From: JAVBQG01 sp031549185
GTDB taxonomy: Bacteria; Synergistota; Synergistia; Synergistales; Synergistaceae
Reading direction: 5' to 3'
Length of the DNA: 37,175 nt
NCBI GenBank assembly: GCA_031549185.1
Contig: JAVBQG010000036.1
Location: 1 to 37,175 of the forward strand
The translations under genes were made by a program, and so were the position numbers. The notes below the pieces were generated by a model. That model ran no database searches. It was given only the letters and a program-made list of their open reading frames with translations, and was not told the origin of the DNA. Positions 15,572-24,500 of this stretch are shown one piece after another; within the stretch, counting starts at the first letter, position 1; every line of letters begins with the position of its first letter.

Positions 15572-16732
15572 ATGGACGTCATGAAGAATTTCGGTTTCGC
15601 GTTGCCAACTCGTATCGAATACGGCACTGGCTGTATCTCGAAACTTCCGGAGGAGCTGTTACTTCTGCCCGGAAAAAGACCGTTGATTGTGACGGACAAG
15701 GGCATTGCCGCCTCCGGCCTGCTCGAGAAGGTCGTCGAAACGCTCGAAGCCGCGGGTTGCCGGTATGACATCTTCGACGAAGTCGCCCCCAACCCGAGGG
15801 ACGAGAACATCCACACGGGGGCTCGGATCGCTCGCAAGAACGGCAACGATTGTCTCGTCGCAATCGGCGGCGGCAGCCCGATCGACTGCGCAAAGGGCGT
15901 CTGCGTCCTCGCTACGCACGATGGAACCATACAGGACTATCGAGGTGTGGAAAAAGTTCCCGGCGCGACTCTGCCGCTGATTGCCGTGCCGACGACGGCT
16001 GGCAGCGGCTCCGAGGTCACCTTCAGCTCCGTCATCACCGATACCGCGAAGAGAACGAAATTCTCGCTTCGCAGCGTAAAAATTGCGGCCAAAGTGGCGC
16101 TCTGCGACCCCCGACTTACCGTTTCGATGCCGAAATCCATCACCGCCTCGACCGGGATGGACGCCCTTACACACGCAATCGAAGGTTTCACGGCAACCTG
16201 CGCGGAGCCGATCGCGAACGCCGTCGCGCTCTATTCGATCGAGCTGGTCTCAAAATACCTGAGGCGAGCCGTCTTGGACGGCGAAGATCTCGAAGCGCGA
16301 GCAGGGATGCTGATGGGCAGCCTGCTCGGCGCGATCTCGTTCAGCCACTCCGACGTGGCTGCCGTGCACTGCATCGCGGAGACCCTGGGCGGCATGTACG
16401 ACAAACCGCACGGCGTCTGCAACGCCGTCTGCCTGCCGGGGGTCATGGACTACAGCAAGGGATTCTGCGTGGAAAAATACGCGCGCGTCGCGCGGGCGAT
16501 GGGGCTCGACTTCGCCACCGAGGAGGAGGGCGCAAACATGGCGGTCGAGGCGGTGAAAGAGCTGTCGGACGACGTCGGCATCCCGTCATTTTCTTCGTTC
16601 GGGATCGACCGCTCACAGTTTCACGAGATCGCGATCAAATCCTTCGAGAATCTCAGCAGTTCGAGCAACCCAAGGCCGCTTGAAGTCGACGACTACGTCG
16701 AAATTCTGGAGCGATTGAACGCGAAGGGATAA
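15572..16732 (+). CDS. Iron-containing alcohol dehydrogenase
   Basis: This 386-residue group III alcohol dehydrogenase is a different subtype from the FucO-like enzyme at 7880-9034. It shows the NAD(P)-binding GGGSPIDCAKG and VPTTAGSGSEVT blocks and metal ligands D197, H201, H266 and H280 (TGMDALTHAIEG, VHCIAETLGGMYDKPHG); the extra His of FucO (H267) is Glu here. The closest familiar relatives are methanol/1,3-propanediol/butanol dehydrogenases of anaerobes, so it most likely reduces a short-chain aldehyde or oxidises a short alcohol; the substrate is not readable. The ATG at 15572 has GGAAGGAG upstream. TACAAT at 15528-15533 could be its -10, though no good -35 accompanies it. Confidence 0.88.
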   Translation: MDVMKNFGFALPTRIEYGTGCISKLPEELLLLPGKRPLIVTDKGIAASGLLEKVVETLEAAGCRYDIFDEVAPNPRDENIHTGARIARKNGNDCLVAIGGGSPIDCAKGVCVLATHDGTIQDYRGVEKVPGATLPLIAVPTTAGSGSEVTFSSVITDTAKRTKFSLRSVKIAAKVALCDPRLTVSMPKSITASTGMDALTHAIEGFTATCAEPIANAVALYSIELVSKYLRRAVLDGEDLEARAGMLMGSLLGAISFSHSDVAAVHCIAETLGGMYDKPHGVCNAVCLPGVMDYSKGFCVEKYARVARAMGLDFATEEEGANMAVEAVKELSDDVGIPSFSSFGIDRSQFHEIAIKSFENLSSSSNPRPLEVDDYVEILERLNAKG

Positions 16733-16743
16733 AAACACGCGCA

Positions 16744-16769
16744 AGGGGAGGCTGCCCACAGCCTCCCCT
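16744..16769 (+). terminator. Hairpin between convergent alcohol dehydrogenase and aspS
   Basis: A perfect 11-bp stem (16744-16754 with 16759-16769) has a 4-nt loop but no long T tract. It is followed at about 16788-16813 by a GC-only stretch with two copies of GGGCGGCCGC that can pair with each other; both may serve as convergent transcription stops. Confidence 0.6.
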
Positions 16770-16824
16770 GATTGTACGCGGTGTTTGTAACGGGCGGCCG
16801 CGGGCGGGCGGCCGCTCCTACATA

Positions 16825-18624
16825 TTACTCCCCTTCGTCCTCCGGTGCGGTCGAGAGAATGTACAGTTCGTCCATCTGCGACTTTTCGACGCCCGAAGGC
16901 GCTCCCGAGAGGGGGCACTGGGCCTTCTGGTTTTTGGGAAAGGCCATGACCTCGCGGATGGACTTCGCGCCGCAGAGCAGCATGTTGATACGGTCGAAGC
17001 CGTAGGCGATACCGCCGTGCGGCGGCGTACCGAACGAGAGCGCGTCGAGCATGAAGCCAAAGCGCTCGCGCGCCGTCTCGGGCGAGATATTCAAGGCCGA
17101 GAAGACCTGCGACTGCATCTGCGGGTTGTGGATTCGGATCGATCCGCCGCCCAGCTCCGTGCCGTTCAGCACGATGTCGTAGGCGCGCGCCCGGACTCTT
17201 CCGGGATCGGTCGTCATGTACTGGATATCCTCGTCCATCGGTGCGGTGAAGGGGTGATGCACCGCGAACCAGCGGTTGATCTCGTCGTCCCACTCGAAGA
17301 GAGGGAACTCCGTCACCCAGAGAAACTTCCACCCCTCCCGGACAAGCCCGCGCTCGCGCGCCATCTCCAGGCGCATCTGACCGAGCATCGTGCAGGCCCT
17401 GGCCCAATTCTTGTCGGCCATGACGAAAAAGATGTCCTCCCCCGTAAGGCCGGAGATCTCCGTCAGCTTCGCCTGCGCCCCCGGCGAGAGGAACTTGACG
17501 AGCGGCCCCTTGAGCGCGCCCTCTTTGATCTGGAAATTCGCCATGCCGGCGCTGCCGAGCGCCTTGGCGCGCGCCTCCAGATCCGATATCTCCTTGCGCG
17601 ACAGCGAGCCGCCGCCGGGGAGTTTCAACCCCTTCACAACGCCGCCCTCGGCGATCAGCCCCGCGAACGGATTTTCGCCGCCCGCGAAGACGGACGTCAC
17701 GTCGACGATCTTCATGTCGATGCGCAGGTCCGGCTTGTCGCTGCCGTAGGACTCCATCGCCTCGCGCCACGTGAGACGCGGAATGGGGGTCTCGATCTTC
17801 GCGCCGATCGTCTCCTCCCAGAGGCCGGCCACGAAGCGCTCGTTGATCCCGATGATGTCCTCCTCCGTAATGAAGCTCATCTCGAGGTCGATCTGCGTGA
17901 ACTCAGGCTGCCTGTCCGCGCGCAGATCTTCATCGCGAAAGCACTTGACGATCTGCATATACCGGTCGCAACCGCTGATCATGAGGATCTGTTTGAAGAT
18001 CTGCGGCGACTGCGGCAAGGCGTAGAAATCCCCGGGGTTGACGCGGCTGGGGACGAGATAATCGCGCGCGCCCTCCGGCGTCGATTTGTTCAGCATTGGC
18101 GTCTCGATCTCGATGAAGCCCTCGTTCTCGAAGAAACGCCGCGTAAACTGCGCCGATTTGTGGCGAATGCGTAAGTTGCGCTGCATCCCCTCGCGGCGAA
18201 GGTCGAGATAGCGGTACTTCATGCGCAGATCCTCGTTCACCACATCCGCCTCGTCCGGGGCGAAGGGCAGCGGCTGGCAGGGCGCAAGCAGGAGGAAATC
18301 TTCCACCATCAGCTCGACCGCGCCGGTCACGAGAGACGTGTTCTCCGTCCCCTCCGGCCGCTTCTGCAGAGTTCCTCGCACTGCAAGGACGTACTCGCTG
18401 CGGAGATCCTTCGCGCGCGCGTGGACGTCGGGGATCGACTCGGGGTTGAAGACGATCTGCGTCGCGCCCGTGTAATCCCACAGCTCGATGAAAATAATGC
18501 CGCCAAGGTCGCGGCGGGCGCGGAGCCAGCCGTTGAGAACGATCTTCTTCCCTACGGAGTCGATCCGCGGCTCCCCGCAATAGATCGTACGTTTCCAGTC
18601 GGCGGTGTAGCTTCCCTCATGCAT
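16825..18624 (-). CDS. aspS: Aspartyl-tRNA synthetase
   Basis: This 599-residue class II synthetase charges tRNA-Asp. Visible features: the N-terminal OB fold (VLNGWLRARRDLGGIIFIELWDYTGATQIVF), motif 2 (FRDEDLRADRQPEFTQIDLEMSF), the QSPQIFKQILMISG active-site block, a bacterial GAD insertion between motifs 2 and 3, and motif 3 (GFMLDALSFGTPPHGGIAYGFDRI). Its length is that of the bacterial type. The ATG at 18624 is preferred: it lies 5 nt after the hisS stop codon with AGAGAGGG at proper spacing. The upstream ATG 18645 is inside hisS. The pair hisS-aspS forms an operon. Whether it also charges tRNA-Asn cannot be told. Confidence 0.96.
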   Translation of the reverse strand: MHEGSYTADWKRTIYCGEPRIDSVGKKIVLNGWLRARRDLGGIIFIELWDYTGATQIVFNPESIPDVHARAKDLRSEYVLAVRGTLQKRPEGTENTSLVTGAVELMVEDFLLLAPCQPLPFAPDEADVVNEDLRMKYRYLDLRREGMQRNLRIRHKSAQFTRRFFENEGFIEIETPMLNKSTPEGARDYLVPSRVNPGDFYALPQSPQIFKQILMISGCDRYMQIVKCFRDEDLRADRQPEFTQIDLEMSFITEEDIIGINERFVAGLWEETIGAKIETPIPRLTWREAMESYGSDKPDLRIDMKIVDVTSVFAGGENPFAGLIAEGGVVKGLKLPGGGSLSRKEISDLEARAKALGSAGMANFQIKEGALKGPLVKFLSPGAQAKLTEISGLTGEDIFFVMADKNWARACTMLGQMRLEMARERGLVREGWKFLWVTEFPLFEWDDEINRWFAVHHPFTAPMDEDIQYMTTDPGRVRARAYDIVLNGTELGGGSIRIHNPQMQSQVFSALNISPETARERFGFMLDALSFGTPPHGGIAYGFDRINMLLCGAKSIREVMAFPKNQKAQCPLSGAPSGVEKSQMDELYILSTAPEDEGE

Positions 18625-18629
18625 CGTTA

Positions 18630-19898
18630 TTAACCCTCTCTCCATATGGCTAGTTTCTTCGCGACTTCCCCCCGCGGAACGGAGAGCTGTTCGCCGTTTT
18701 TCATGTTTTTGACCGCGACGATCCCGGAGGCGAGTTCGTCCTCCCCAACGATGCAGACGAAATCGGCACCCAGGGACGAGGCATACTTCATCTGCGCTTT
18801 GAGACTGCGATCCGTGAAATCGATATCGGCAGACAGGCCGGAGGCTCTCAACTCGTGCGCGATCGCCGCCACCTCGAGTTTCGCGTCGGACGAGGCGGCG
18901 ATGACGAAAATCCCTGCCCTCGGCTCCTCTCCAAGCGAGACGCCCTGCCCCTCCAACGTCAGGATGATCCGTTCGATGCCGGCGGCAAAACCGACGCCGG
19001 GTACATGCGGTCCTCCGATGGACTCGGCCAGGTTGTCGTAGCGGCCGCCGCCGCAGACGGCGTTCTGCGAGCCAAGCTCACCCGCCAATACCTCGAAGGC
19101 GGTCTTCGTGTAGTAGTCGAGCCCACGCACGAGGCGGTTGTCGATCTTCACGACGGCGCCGATCTTCGAAAGACCCGCCATCACCTGGTCGAAGTGCACC
19201 CGGCATTCCTCGCAGAGCGAATCAATCATCGCGGGAGCGTTCTCCGTCAGCGTTTTGCAGTCCGGTTTCTTGCAGTCGAGGATGCGCAGCGGGTTGCGGT
19301 CGAACCTCCCCTGGCACGTCTCGCAGAGCGAGTCCAGCCGGCCGGAGAGGAAATTGCGCAGCGCCTTCCTGTAGACCGGACGACAGACCGGACAACCGAC
19401 GGAGTTGATCAGGACCTCGAGGTTCGAGAGTCCGAGACGCCTGTAGATCTCCATGGCCGAGTCGATCGTCTCCAAGTCGGCCATCGGGCTGGACACGCCC
19501 AGCGTCTCGAAGTCGACCTGTGTGAACTGGCGATAGCGCCCCTTCTGCGGCCGCTCGTAGCGGAACATCGGCCCGGCGCTCCACAGCTTGACGGGCTGCG
19601 GCCCCCTGTTCATGTCGTGTTCGAGGTACGAACGCATCACCGAGGCGGTCAGTTCGGGGCGAAGCGTGATGCTGCGGTCGCCTCTGTCGAGAAACGTGTA
19701 CATCTCCTTTTCGACCACGTCCGTCGCATCGCCGATCCCTCTGCTGAAGAGCTCCGTATGCTCGAAGATGGGCAGGATCACTTCCTTGTAGCCGAAGTCC
19801 TCCGCTACACGGCGGCAGACGTCAAGGACGCGCGCCCACTTCCACGATTCGTCCCCGAGTATATCCCTTGTACCTCTGGGAGCCTTGATGCTTTCCAT
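18630..19898 (-). CDS. hisS: Histidyl-tRNA synthetase
   Basis: This 422-residue class II synthetase starts MESIKAPRGTRDILGDE, the usual HisRS beginning. Motif 2 is MFRYERPQKGRYRQFTQVDFE; the histidine-specific blocks LVRGLDYYTKTAFEV and GGGRYDNLAESIGG are present, with a C-terminal anticodon-binding domain (AGIFVIAASSDAKLE...ADIDFTDRSLKAQMKYA). A cysteine-rich insertion (GCPVCRP, SLCETCQGRF, CKKPDCKT, LCEECRVHF) looks like a zinc-binding element found in many bacterial HisRS of this type. The ATG at 19898 has GGGGAGGA upstream. aspS follows 5 nt after its stop codon. Confidence 0.96.
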   Translation of the reverse strand: MESIKAPRGTRDILGDESWKWARVLDVCRRVAEDFGYKEVILPIFEHTELFSRGIGDATDVVEKEMYTFLDRGDRSITLRPELTASVMRSYLEHDMNRGPQPVKLWSAGPMFRYERPQKGRYRQFTQVDFETLGVSSPMADLETIDSAMEIYRRLGLSNLEVLINSVGCPVCRPVYRKALRNFLSGRLDSLCETCQGRFDRNPLRILDCKKPDCKTLTENAPAMIDSLCEECRVHFDQVMAGLSKIGAVVKIDNRLVRGLDYYTKTAFEVLAGELGSQNAVCGGGRYDNLAESIGGPHVPGVGFAAGIERIILTLEGQGVSLGEEPRAGIFVIAASSDAKLEVAAIAHELRASGLSADIDFTDRSLKAQMKYASSLGADFVCIVGEDELASGIVAVKNMKNGEQLSVPRGEVAKKLAIWREG

Positions 19899-19981
19899 GT
19901 ATATTCCTCCCCGCCAAATCCGGCGTAACGTAAGCGTGAATAACAATAAACCGTCTTTTTCCGAAGCAGCGACTATCGTAC

Positions 19982-20022
19982 CACACAAAAAACAGATGTG
20001 CAGCACGCCATGCCGCACATCT
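19982..20022 (-). terminator. Intrinsic terminator after spoVS
   Basis: On the minus strand AGATGTGC pairs with GCACATCT; a G-U pair and GCA/TGC extend the stem to 12 pairs with a 5-nt loop. GTTTTTTG follows. It separates spoVS from hisS. Confidence 0.8.
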
Positions 20023-20057
20023 TCGATTTTACGATATTTTCTCGCGTCCTCCGTGCC

Positions 20058-20318
20058 TCAGCGCGAGCAGACGAGCATTTTGATCGCCGTTTTCTCCTCG
20101 TCGTTGACAATGATCTTTGCAAAGGCGGGGATGCACACCAGTTCGATACCGTTTGCGATGACATATCCACGCGCGATGGCGACAGATTTCACGGCCTGGT
20201 TCACCGCACCCGCGCCGATCGCCTGGACCTCTACACTGCCGTTGCTTCTCAGAACCGCTGCAATTGCCCCTGCTACAGATTTCGGCTTCGAATTAGCTGA
20301 TATCTTAAGTATTTCCAT
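20058..20318 (-). CDS. spoVS: Stage V sporulation protein S (SpoVS)
   Basis: This 86-residue protein is a full-length SpoVS (Alba-related fold) beginning MEILKISANSKPKSVAGAIA and containing VQAIGAGAVNQAVKSVAIARGYV and IELVCIPAFAKIIV, the most conserved parts of the family. In Bacillus it acts in sporulation and septation; outside Firmicutes it occurs in many non-sporulating phyla (Synergistota, Thermotogota, Deinococcota), where the role is unknown but nucleic-acid binding is plausible. It is monocistronic, with a promoter at 20344-20372 and a strong terminator. Confidence 0.95.
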   Translation of the reverse strand: MEILKISANSKPKSVAGAIAAVLRSNGSVEVQAIGAGAVNQAVKSVAIARGYVIANGIELVCIPAFAKIIVNDEEKTAIKMLVCSR

Positions 20319-20343
20319 ATCCCTTCACCCCGATTCGCCGATG

Positions 20344-20372
20344 GGTATCTGATGCGACAATAGACAAGTCAA
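20344..20372 (-). promoter_or_regulatory. Probable promoter of spoVS
   Basis: On the minus strand TTGACT (20367-20372) and GATACC (20344-20349) are 17 nt apart. The -35 is strong and the -10 is only half-matching. Transcription would begin about 20 nt before the ATG. Confidence 0.45.
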
Positions 20373-20515
20373 AAAACATGCAAAGCTGAGAAGGATGTGA
20401 CATTTCAAGACACTATTTTATTTCTTGATGTGATAATATAATTTTAGGTCGTTTTTGGCAAGCCCTATTCAAGATTATGAAAAAGGATGTATTAAGCAGG
20501 AGGTAATGAAACAAT

Positions 20516-21073
20516 ATGCAGCGACGCGTCTTTCAAACTATTTTATCGACTTTTGTCCTCTTCTTGCTCTTTTCAAGTCCCTTCCCCGCACAGAGAGCGC
20601 TCGCCACGGAAAAGCAATTCGTTCCCAAAGCGGAAGAATACTGGATCAAGATCGATAAGAACAAACTTCGCCTCTATCTCTATAAGGGCGGTGACACCGT
20701 CGTGAAATCCTACCCCGTCGCCATCGGCCGAGGGGTCGGGGTTAAAAAAACGCGCACGGACCTCATAACGCCCGTCGGGACTTTCAAAATCTGGCGCGTC
20801 GTGCAGGACGCTACGCAGCTCGTCTACGATCCAAGCTGGTTCGGCGAACCGGGCGAGCCGCAGAAGGGCGCGTACGGTGCCAAATTGATCTCCTTCTACA
20901 ACCCCTGGCAGATCGCCATACACGGAACCAACGCGCCCGGCTCCATCGGCAGACGCGTAACGCACGGTTGCGTGCGCCTTCGGAACCGGGACATCACGGA
21001 ACTCGTCTCCTACGTCAAACCGGGCATGCGCCTCTGGATCGTCGAAAAGCACGTCGAGAAGGATTCGATCTGA
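20516..21073 (+). CDS. Secreted L,D-transpeptidase (YkuD domain)
   Basis: This 185-residue protein has a signal sequence (QTILSTFVLFLLFSSPFPAQRALA, cleavage near residue 30) and a single YkuD domain. The catalytic signature is intact: H136 in AIHGT and H150/C152 in RRVTHGCVRLRNRD. L,D-transpeptidases make 3-3 peptidoglycan cross-links or attach lipoproteins to murein. There is no LysM or peptidoglycan-binding domain. The ATG at 20516 follows AGGAGGT by 11 nt; a closer ATG (20507) is in another frame and is not supported. The AT-rich upstream region (20430-20450, including TATAAT at 20437-20442) probably holds the promoter, though no good -35 is evident. Confidence 0.92.
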   Translation: MQRRVFQTILSTFVLFLLFSSPFPAQRALATEKQFVPKAEEYWIKIDKNKLRLYLYKGGDTVVKSYPVAIGRGVGVKKTRTDLITPVGTFKIWRVVQDATQLVYDPSWFGEPGEPQKGAYGAKLISFYNPWQIAIHGTNAPGSIGRRVTHGCVRLRNRDITELVSYVKPGMRLWIVEKHVEKDSI

Positions 21074-21141
21074 CGCCCTTCAGGTCCGTAATCTTCGCGA
21101 CCCGGGCCTCGAACGACACGACTTTTTCTCAATCCTTAGGG

Positions 21142-21183
21142 AAAAGCCGATCGGATTCCGTACTGGACCCGACCGGCTTTTTC
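21142..21183 (+). terminator. Intrinsic terminator after L,D-transpeptidase gene
   Basis: A 13-nt arm (21142-21154) pairs with 21169-21181 with one A-C mismatch; TTTTT closes it. It lies between two convergent genes and may serve both. Confidence 0.75.
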
Positions 21184-21417
21184 CTACTTATTTTCGTCGC
21201 CGAGCTCCGCTCTCGCTTCTTTGATCGCGAGTTCCGCTTGGGCGATCCATTTTTTGCGTTTTGCGCTCTCGATCGCCTGCCCCTTGGGATCGTTCAACAG
21301 AAAATCCAGTTTTTTCTCCTGCAACCTCAGCCACTCTAGCTTTTTTTTATCATGCGCCTCTTCGTCACGGAAGCTTGTCAGCTCTCCGTCGTCCTCTTTT
21401 ACAAACGCTCTGCTCAC
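21184..21417 (-). CDS. Small charged protein of unknown function
   Basis: This 77-residue hypothetical is hydrophilic and very rich in Lys, Glu and Asp, and is predicted mostly helical (KKKLEWLRLQEKKLDFLLND and SAKRKKWIAQAELAIKEARAEL). It starts with SRAFVKEDDGEL, which resembles the N-terminal leader of some GreA-like and other RNA-polymerase-associated small proteins; that is only a short match. The GTG at 21417 is chosen because GGAGGGG lies 6 nt upstream; the ATG at 21432 is partly inside that ribosome site. It has its own extended -10 promoter (21463-21471). No function is assigned. Confidence 0.75.
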   Translation of the reverse strand: MSRAFVKEDDGELTSFRDEEAHDKKKLEWLRLQEKKLDFLLNDPKGQAIESAKRKKWIAQAELAIKEARAELGDENK

Positions 21418-21462
21418 AAAATTCCCCTCCATGAAAGCGTGTTCCGAAAACCTCTCTAACGT

Positions 21463-21471
21463 ATTATAGCA
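21463..21471 (-). promoter_or_regulatory. Extended -10 promoter of the small charged-protein gene
   Basis: On the minus strand TGC-TATAAT forms a perfect extended -10; no good -35 is visible at 17 nt. Confidence 0.55.
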
Positions 21472-21512
21472 GTTATTTTCAAATCACGTATCGAAGGAGT
21501 GCGCGAGAAAAA

Positions 21513-24500
21513 TTATCGATACTCGCCCCAGCTTTTGATCGGCAGCTCCTCGACGGGTCGCCCGCGGGACGCGGCGACGAACGCGGACGCCAGGCGCGCG
21601 TTCGTAAAAAGTGACACGTTGCAGTCCACTGCACAGCGACGAATTTGATACCCGTTCCGCAATTCGCCGGTCGAAAAATTCTTCGGGATGTTCACGACCA
21701 AGTCGACTTCTCCCGTCCGGATCAACTCGAGCGCGTCCGGCTGCGCCCCCTCGCCGGGCCAGCCGGCACGCACAGAGGGCACTCCATTCTCGCCGAGAAA
21801 GCGATACGTGCCCTCGGTAGCGTAGAGCGTATGTCCCCTTTCATGCAGGAATTTCGCGGCGGAGAGCAACTCGATTTTCGAATCCAGAGGGCCGCTCGAG
21901 AACAGGATGCCCCTCTCCGGCACGCTGATCCCCACGGAGAGCATGGCCTTGAGGATGGCCTCGTCGAAATCGTCGCCGAGGCAGCCGACTTCGCCGGTGG
22001 AAGCCATCTCAACACTGTGGGCGGGGTCCGCGTCCGGCAGCCGGGGAAAGGAAAATTGGGACGCCTTTACGCCGACATATTCGATCTCGCTCTCGCCTCC
22101 TCCGGTTTTTCCGACGGACTCTCCCAGCATGGCGCACGTCGCCAGCTCGATGAGATTCGTCCCCGAGACCTTGGAGACGAAGGGGAAGCTGCGCGAGGCC
22201 CGCAGGTTGCATTCGATCACCTTAATTTCGCCGCACTTCGCCAGAAACTGGATGTTGAAGGGTCCCGTGATGTCGAGGGCGCGCGCGATTCGCTCCGCCA
22301 CTTCCTGAACTCCTGAGATCGTCTCGCGGGATAGGCCTCGCGGGGGAAAGACGATCGTCGCGTCCCCGGAGTGCGTGCCGGCGAACTCGACGTGCTCCGA
22401 AACAGCGCTCGCGAGGATCTCTCCCCCCGCGGCGACGGCGTCGACCTCGATCTCGTTCGCCCCTTCGACAAACTCGCTGATCACCACGGGGTATTCGCGC
22501 GAGACGCTGGCGGCGTGCCGCAGAAAGCGCTCGAGCTCCTCCTCGTTCGAGCAGACGTGCATCGCCGCGCCGGAAAGGACATAAGACGGGCGGACCAGCA
22601 CGGGGAACCCGACCTCCCTCGCAAAATTTTTCGCGTCCTTCATGGAGCTGAGCTCCTTCCAGCGCGGCTGGGCGATTTCGAGCCGGTCAAGCATGGCGGA
22701 GAAGCGATGCCGGTTCTCCGCCGTGTCGATATTCTCCGCGGACGTCCCGAGGAGAGGCACGCCGGCGGCGTCCAGCTGGGAGGCGAGGTTGTTCGGGGTC
22801 TGCCCTCCGGTGGAAACGACGACCCCGTGCGGGTTTTCGAACTCGACGATGTCCATCACGCGCTCGTACGAGAGTTCCTCGAAATACAGCCTGTCGCAGA
22901 CGTCGTAATCGGTGGAGACCGTCTCCGGGTTGCAGTTGATCATCACGCCGCGCCACTCCCGTTCGCGAATCGTCTTCAGAGCGCCGACGCAGCACCAGTC
23001 GAATTCGACACTGCTGCCGATTCGGTACGCGCCGCCACCGAGGACGATCACCGAACGCCTGTCACCTTCGTACGCGACGTCGTTCGTCGTGCCGTTGTAG
23101 GTGACGTAGAGATAGCCGGTCTGCGCCGGATATTCGGCGGCGAGCGTGTCGATCTGTTTGACGACCGGGACGATGCCGAGCGATTTGCGCCTCCTCCGCA
23201 CTTCTTCGCGCTTTTCCGTGGCGACTGAGGAGTCCCCGTAGAGCAACTTCGCGATCTGAAAATCCGAAAATCCCTTTTTCTTCGCCGTTCTCAGAAGGTC
23301 GGTGGGCAGTTCATCGATCGAGGCAAAACTCTGGATTTCCAAGGCACAGGCGTGGATACCCTCCATTTTATGCAGAAACCAGGGGTCGATCTTCGTCAAC
23401 TTCGCGATGCGCTCAACGGCATAGCCGGCCGCCAGCGCCTCCTCGATCACAAAGATACGCTGGTCGGTCGGCTCCGCGAGCGCCCGGTCCAGATCCCGAA
23501 CATTTGTCCCGCGATTGGCGACCGCCCCGTGCATGCCCTGGGAGATCATGCGCAGCCCTTTCTGCAACGCCTCTTCGAACGTCCTCCCGATCGCCATCAC
23601 CTCGCCGACGCTCTTCATGCTCGACCCGATCTCGCGGGGGACGCCATAGAATTTCTCCAGGTCCCAGCGCGGAATCTTGCAGACGATGTAGTCGAGCGCG
23701 GGCTCGAAGAAGGCCGTGGTCGACTTCGTCACGCTGTTTCTCAGTTCGTGCAGCCCGTAGCCGAGGCCGAGCTTCGCCGCGACGTAGGCGAGCGGATATC
23801 CGGTGGCCTTGGAAGCCAGCGCCGAGGAGCGACTGAGGCGCGCGTTGACCTCGATCACGCGATAATCCTCCGAGTGCGGGTCGAGGGCATACTGCACGTT
23901 GCACTCCCCTACGATCCCAAGGTGGCGCACGATGCGAATCGACAGTTCTCGCAGCTTCTGATACTCGCTGTTCGTCATGGTCTGCGACGGAGCGACGACG
24001 ATGCTCTCGCCGGTGTGAATTCCCAGCGGATCGAAATTCTCCATGTTGCAGACGGCAATGCAGTTGTCGTATCGATCGCGCACGATCTCGTACTCGATCT
24101 CCTTCCAGCCCTTGAGGGATTTTTCGATCAGGAGCTGGCCGGAGTATTTGAATGCCCGCTCCGTTGTGGCGGCGAGCTCCTCCGCGTTCTGGCAGAAACC
24201 GCTCCCGAGGCCGCCCAGCGCGTAGGCGGCCCGAACGATGACCGGATAGCCGAGCCCTGCGGCGGCTTCAAAGGCGTCCTCCCGATTCGAAACGGCGACG
24301 CTCTCGATGGTCTTCACCTCGATCTCGTCAAGCCTCTCGACGAAGCGTTCGCGGTCCTCGGTATCCATGATCGACCGCACGGGTGTGCCGAGGACGTCGA
24401 CTCCGTACCTTTCGAAGACGCCCGACCGCTGCAACGCGACGCCGCAGTTGAGCGCGGTCTGGCCGCCGAAGGAGAGGAAGACGCCGTCCGGACGCTCCTT

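Noticed and set aside
16788..16813. GC-only repeat GGGCGGCCGC twice
   Set aside because: Short, between convergent genes, probably part of a terminator; not enough to call a repeat family.
16613..17770. Long minus-strand frame inside aspS and the alcohol dehydrogenase
   Set aside because: Frame-shifted reading of aspS that crosses a gene boundary.
20455..20658. Frame overlapping the start of the L,D-transpeptidase gene with an ATG right after AGGAGGT
   Set aside because: The ATG is too close to the ribosome site, and the other frame has a signal peptide and a complete YkuD domain.
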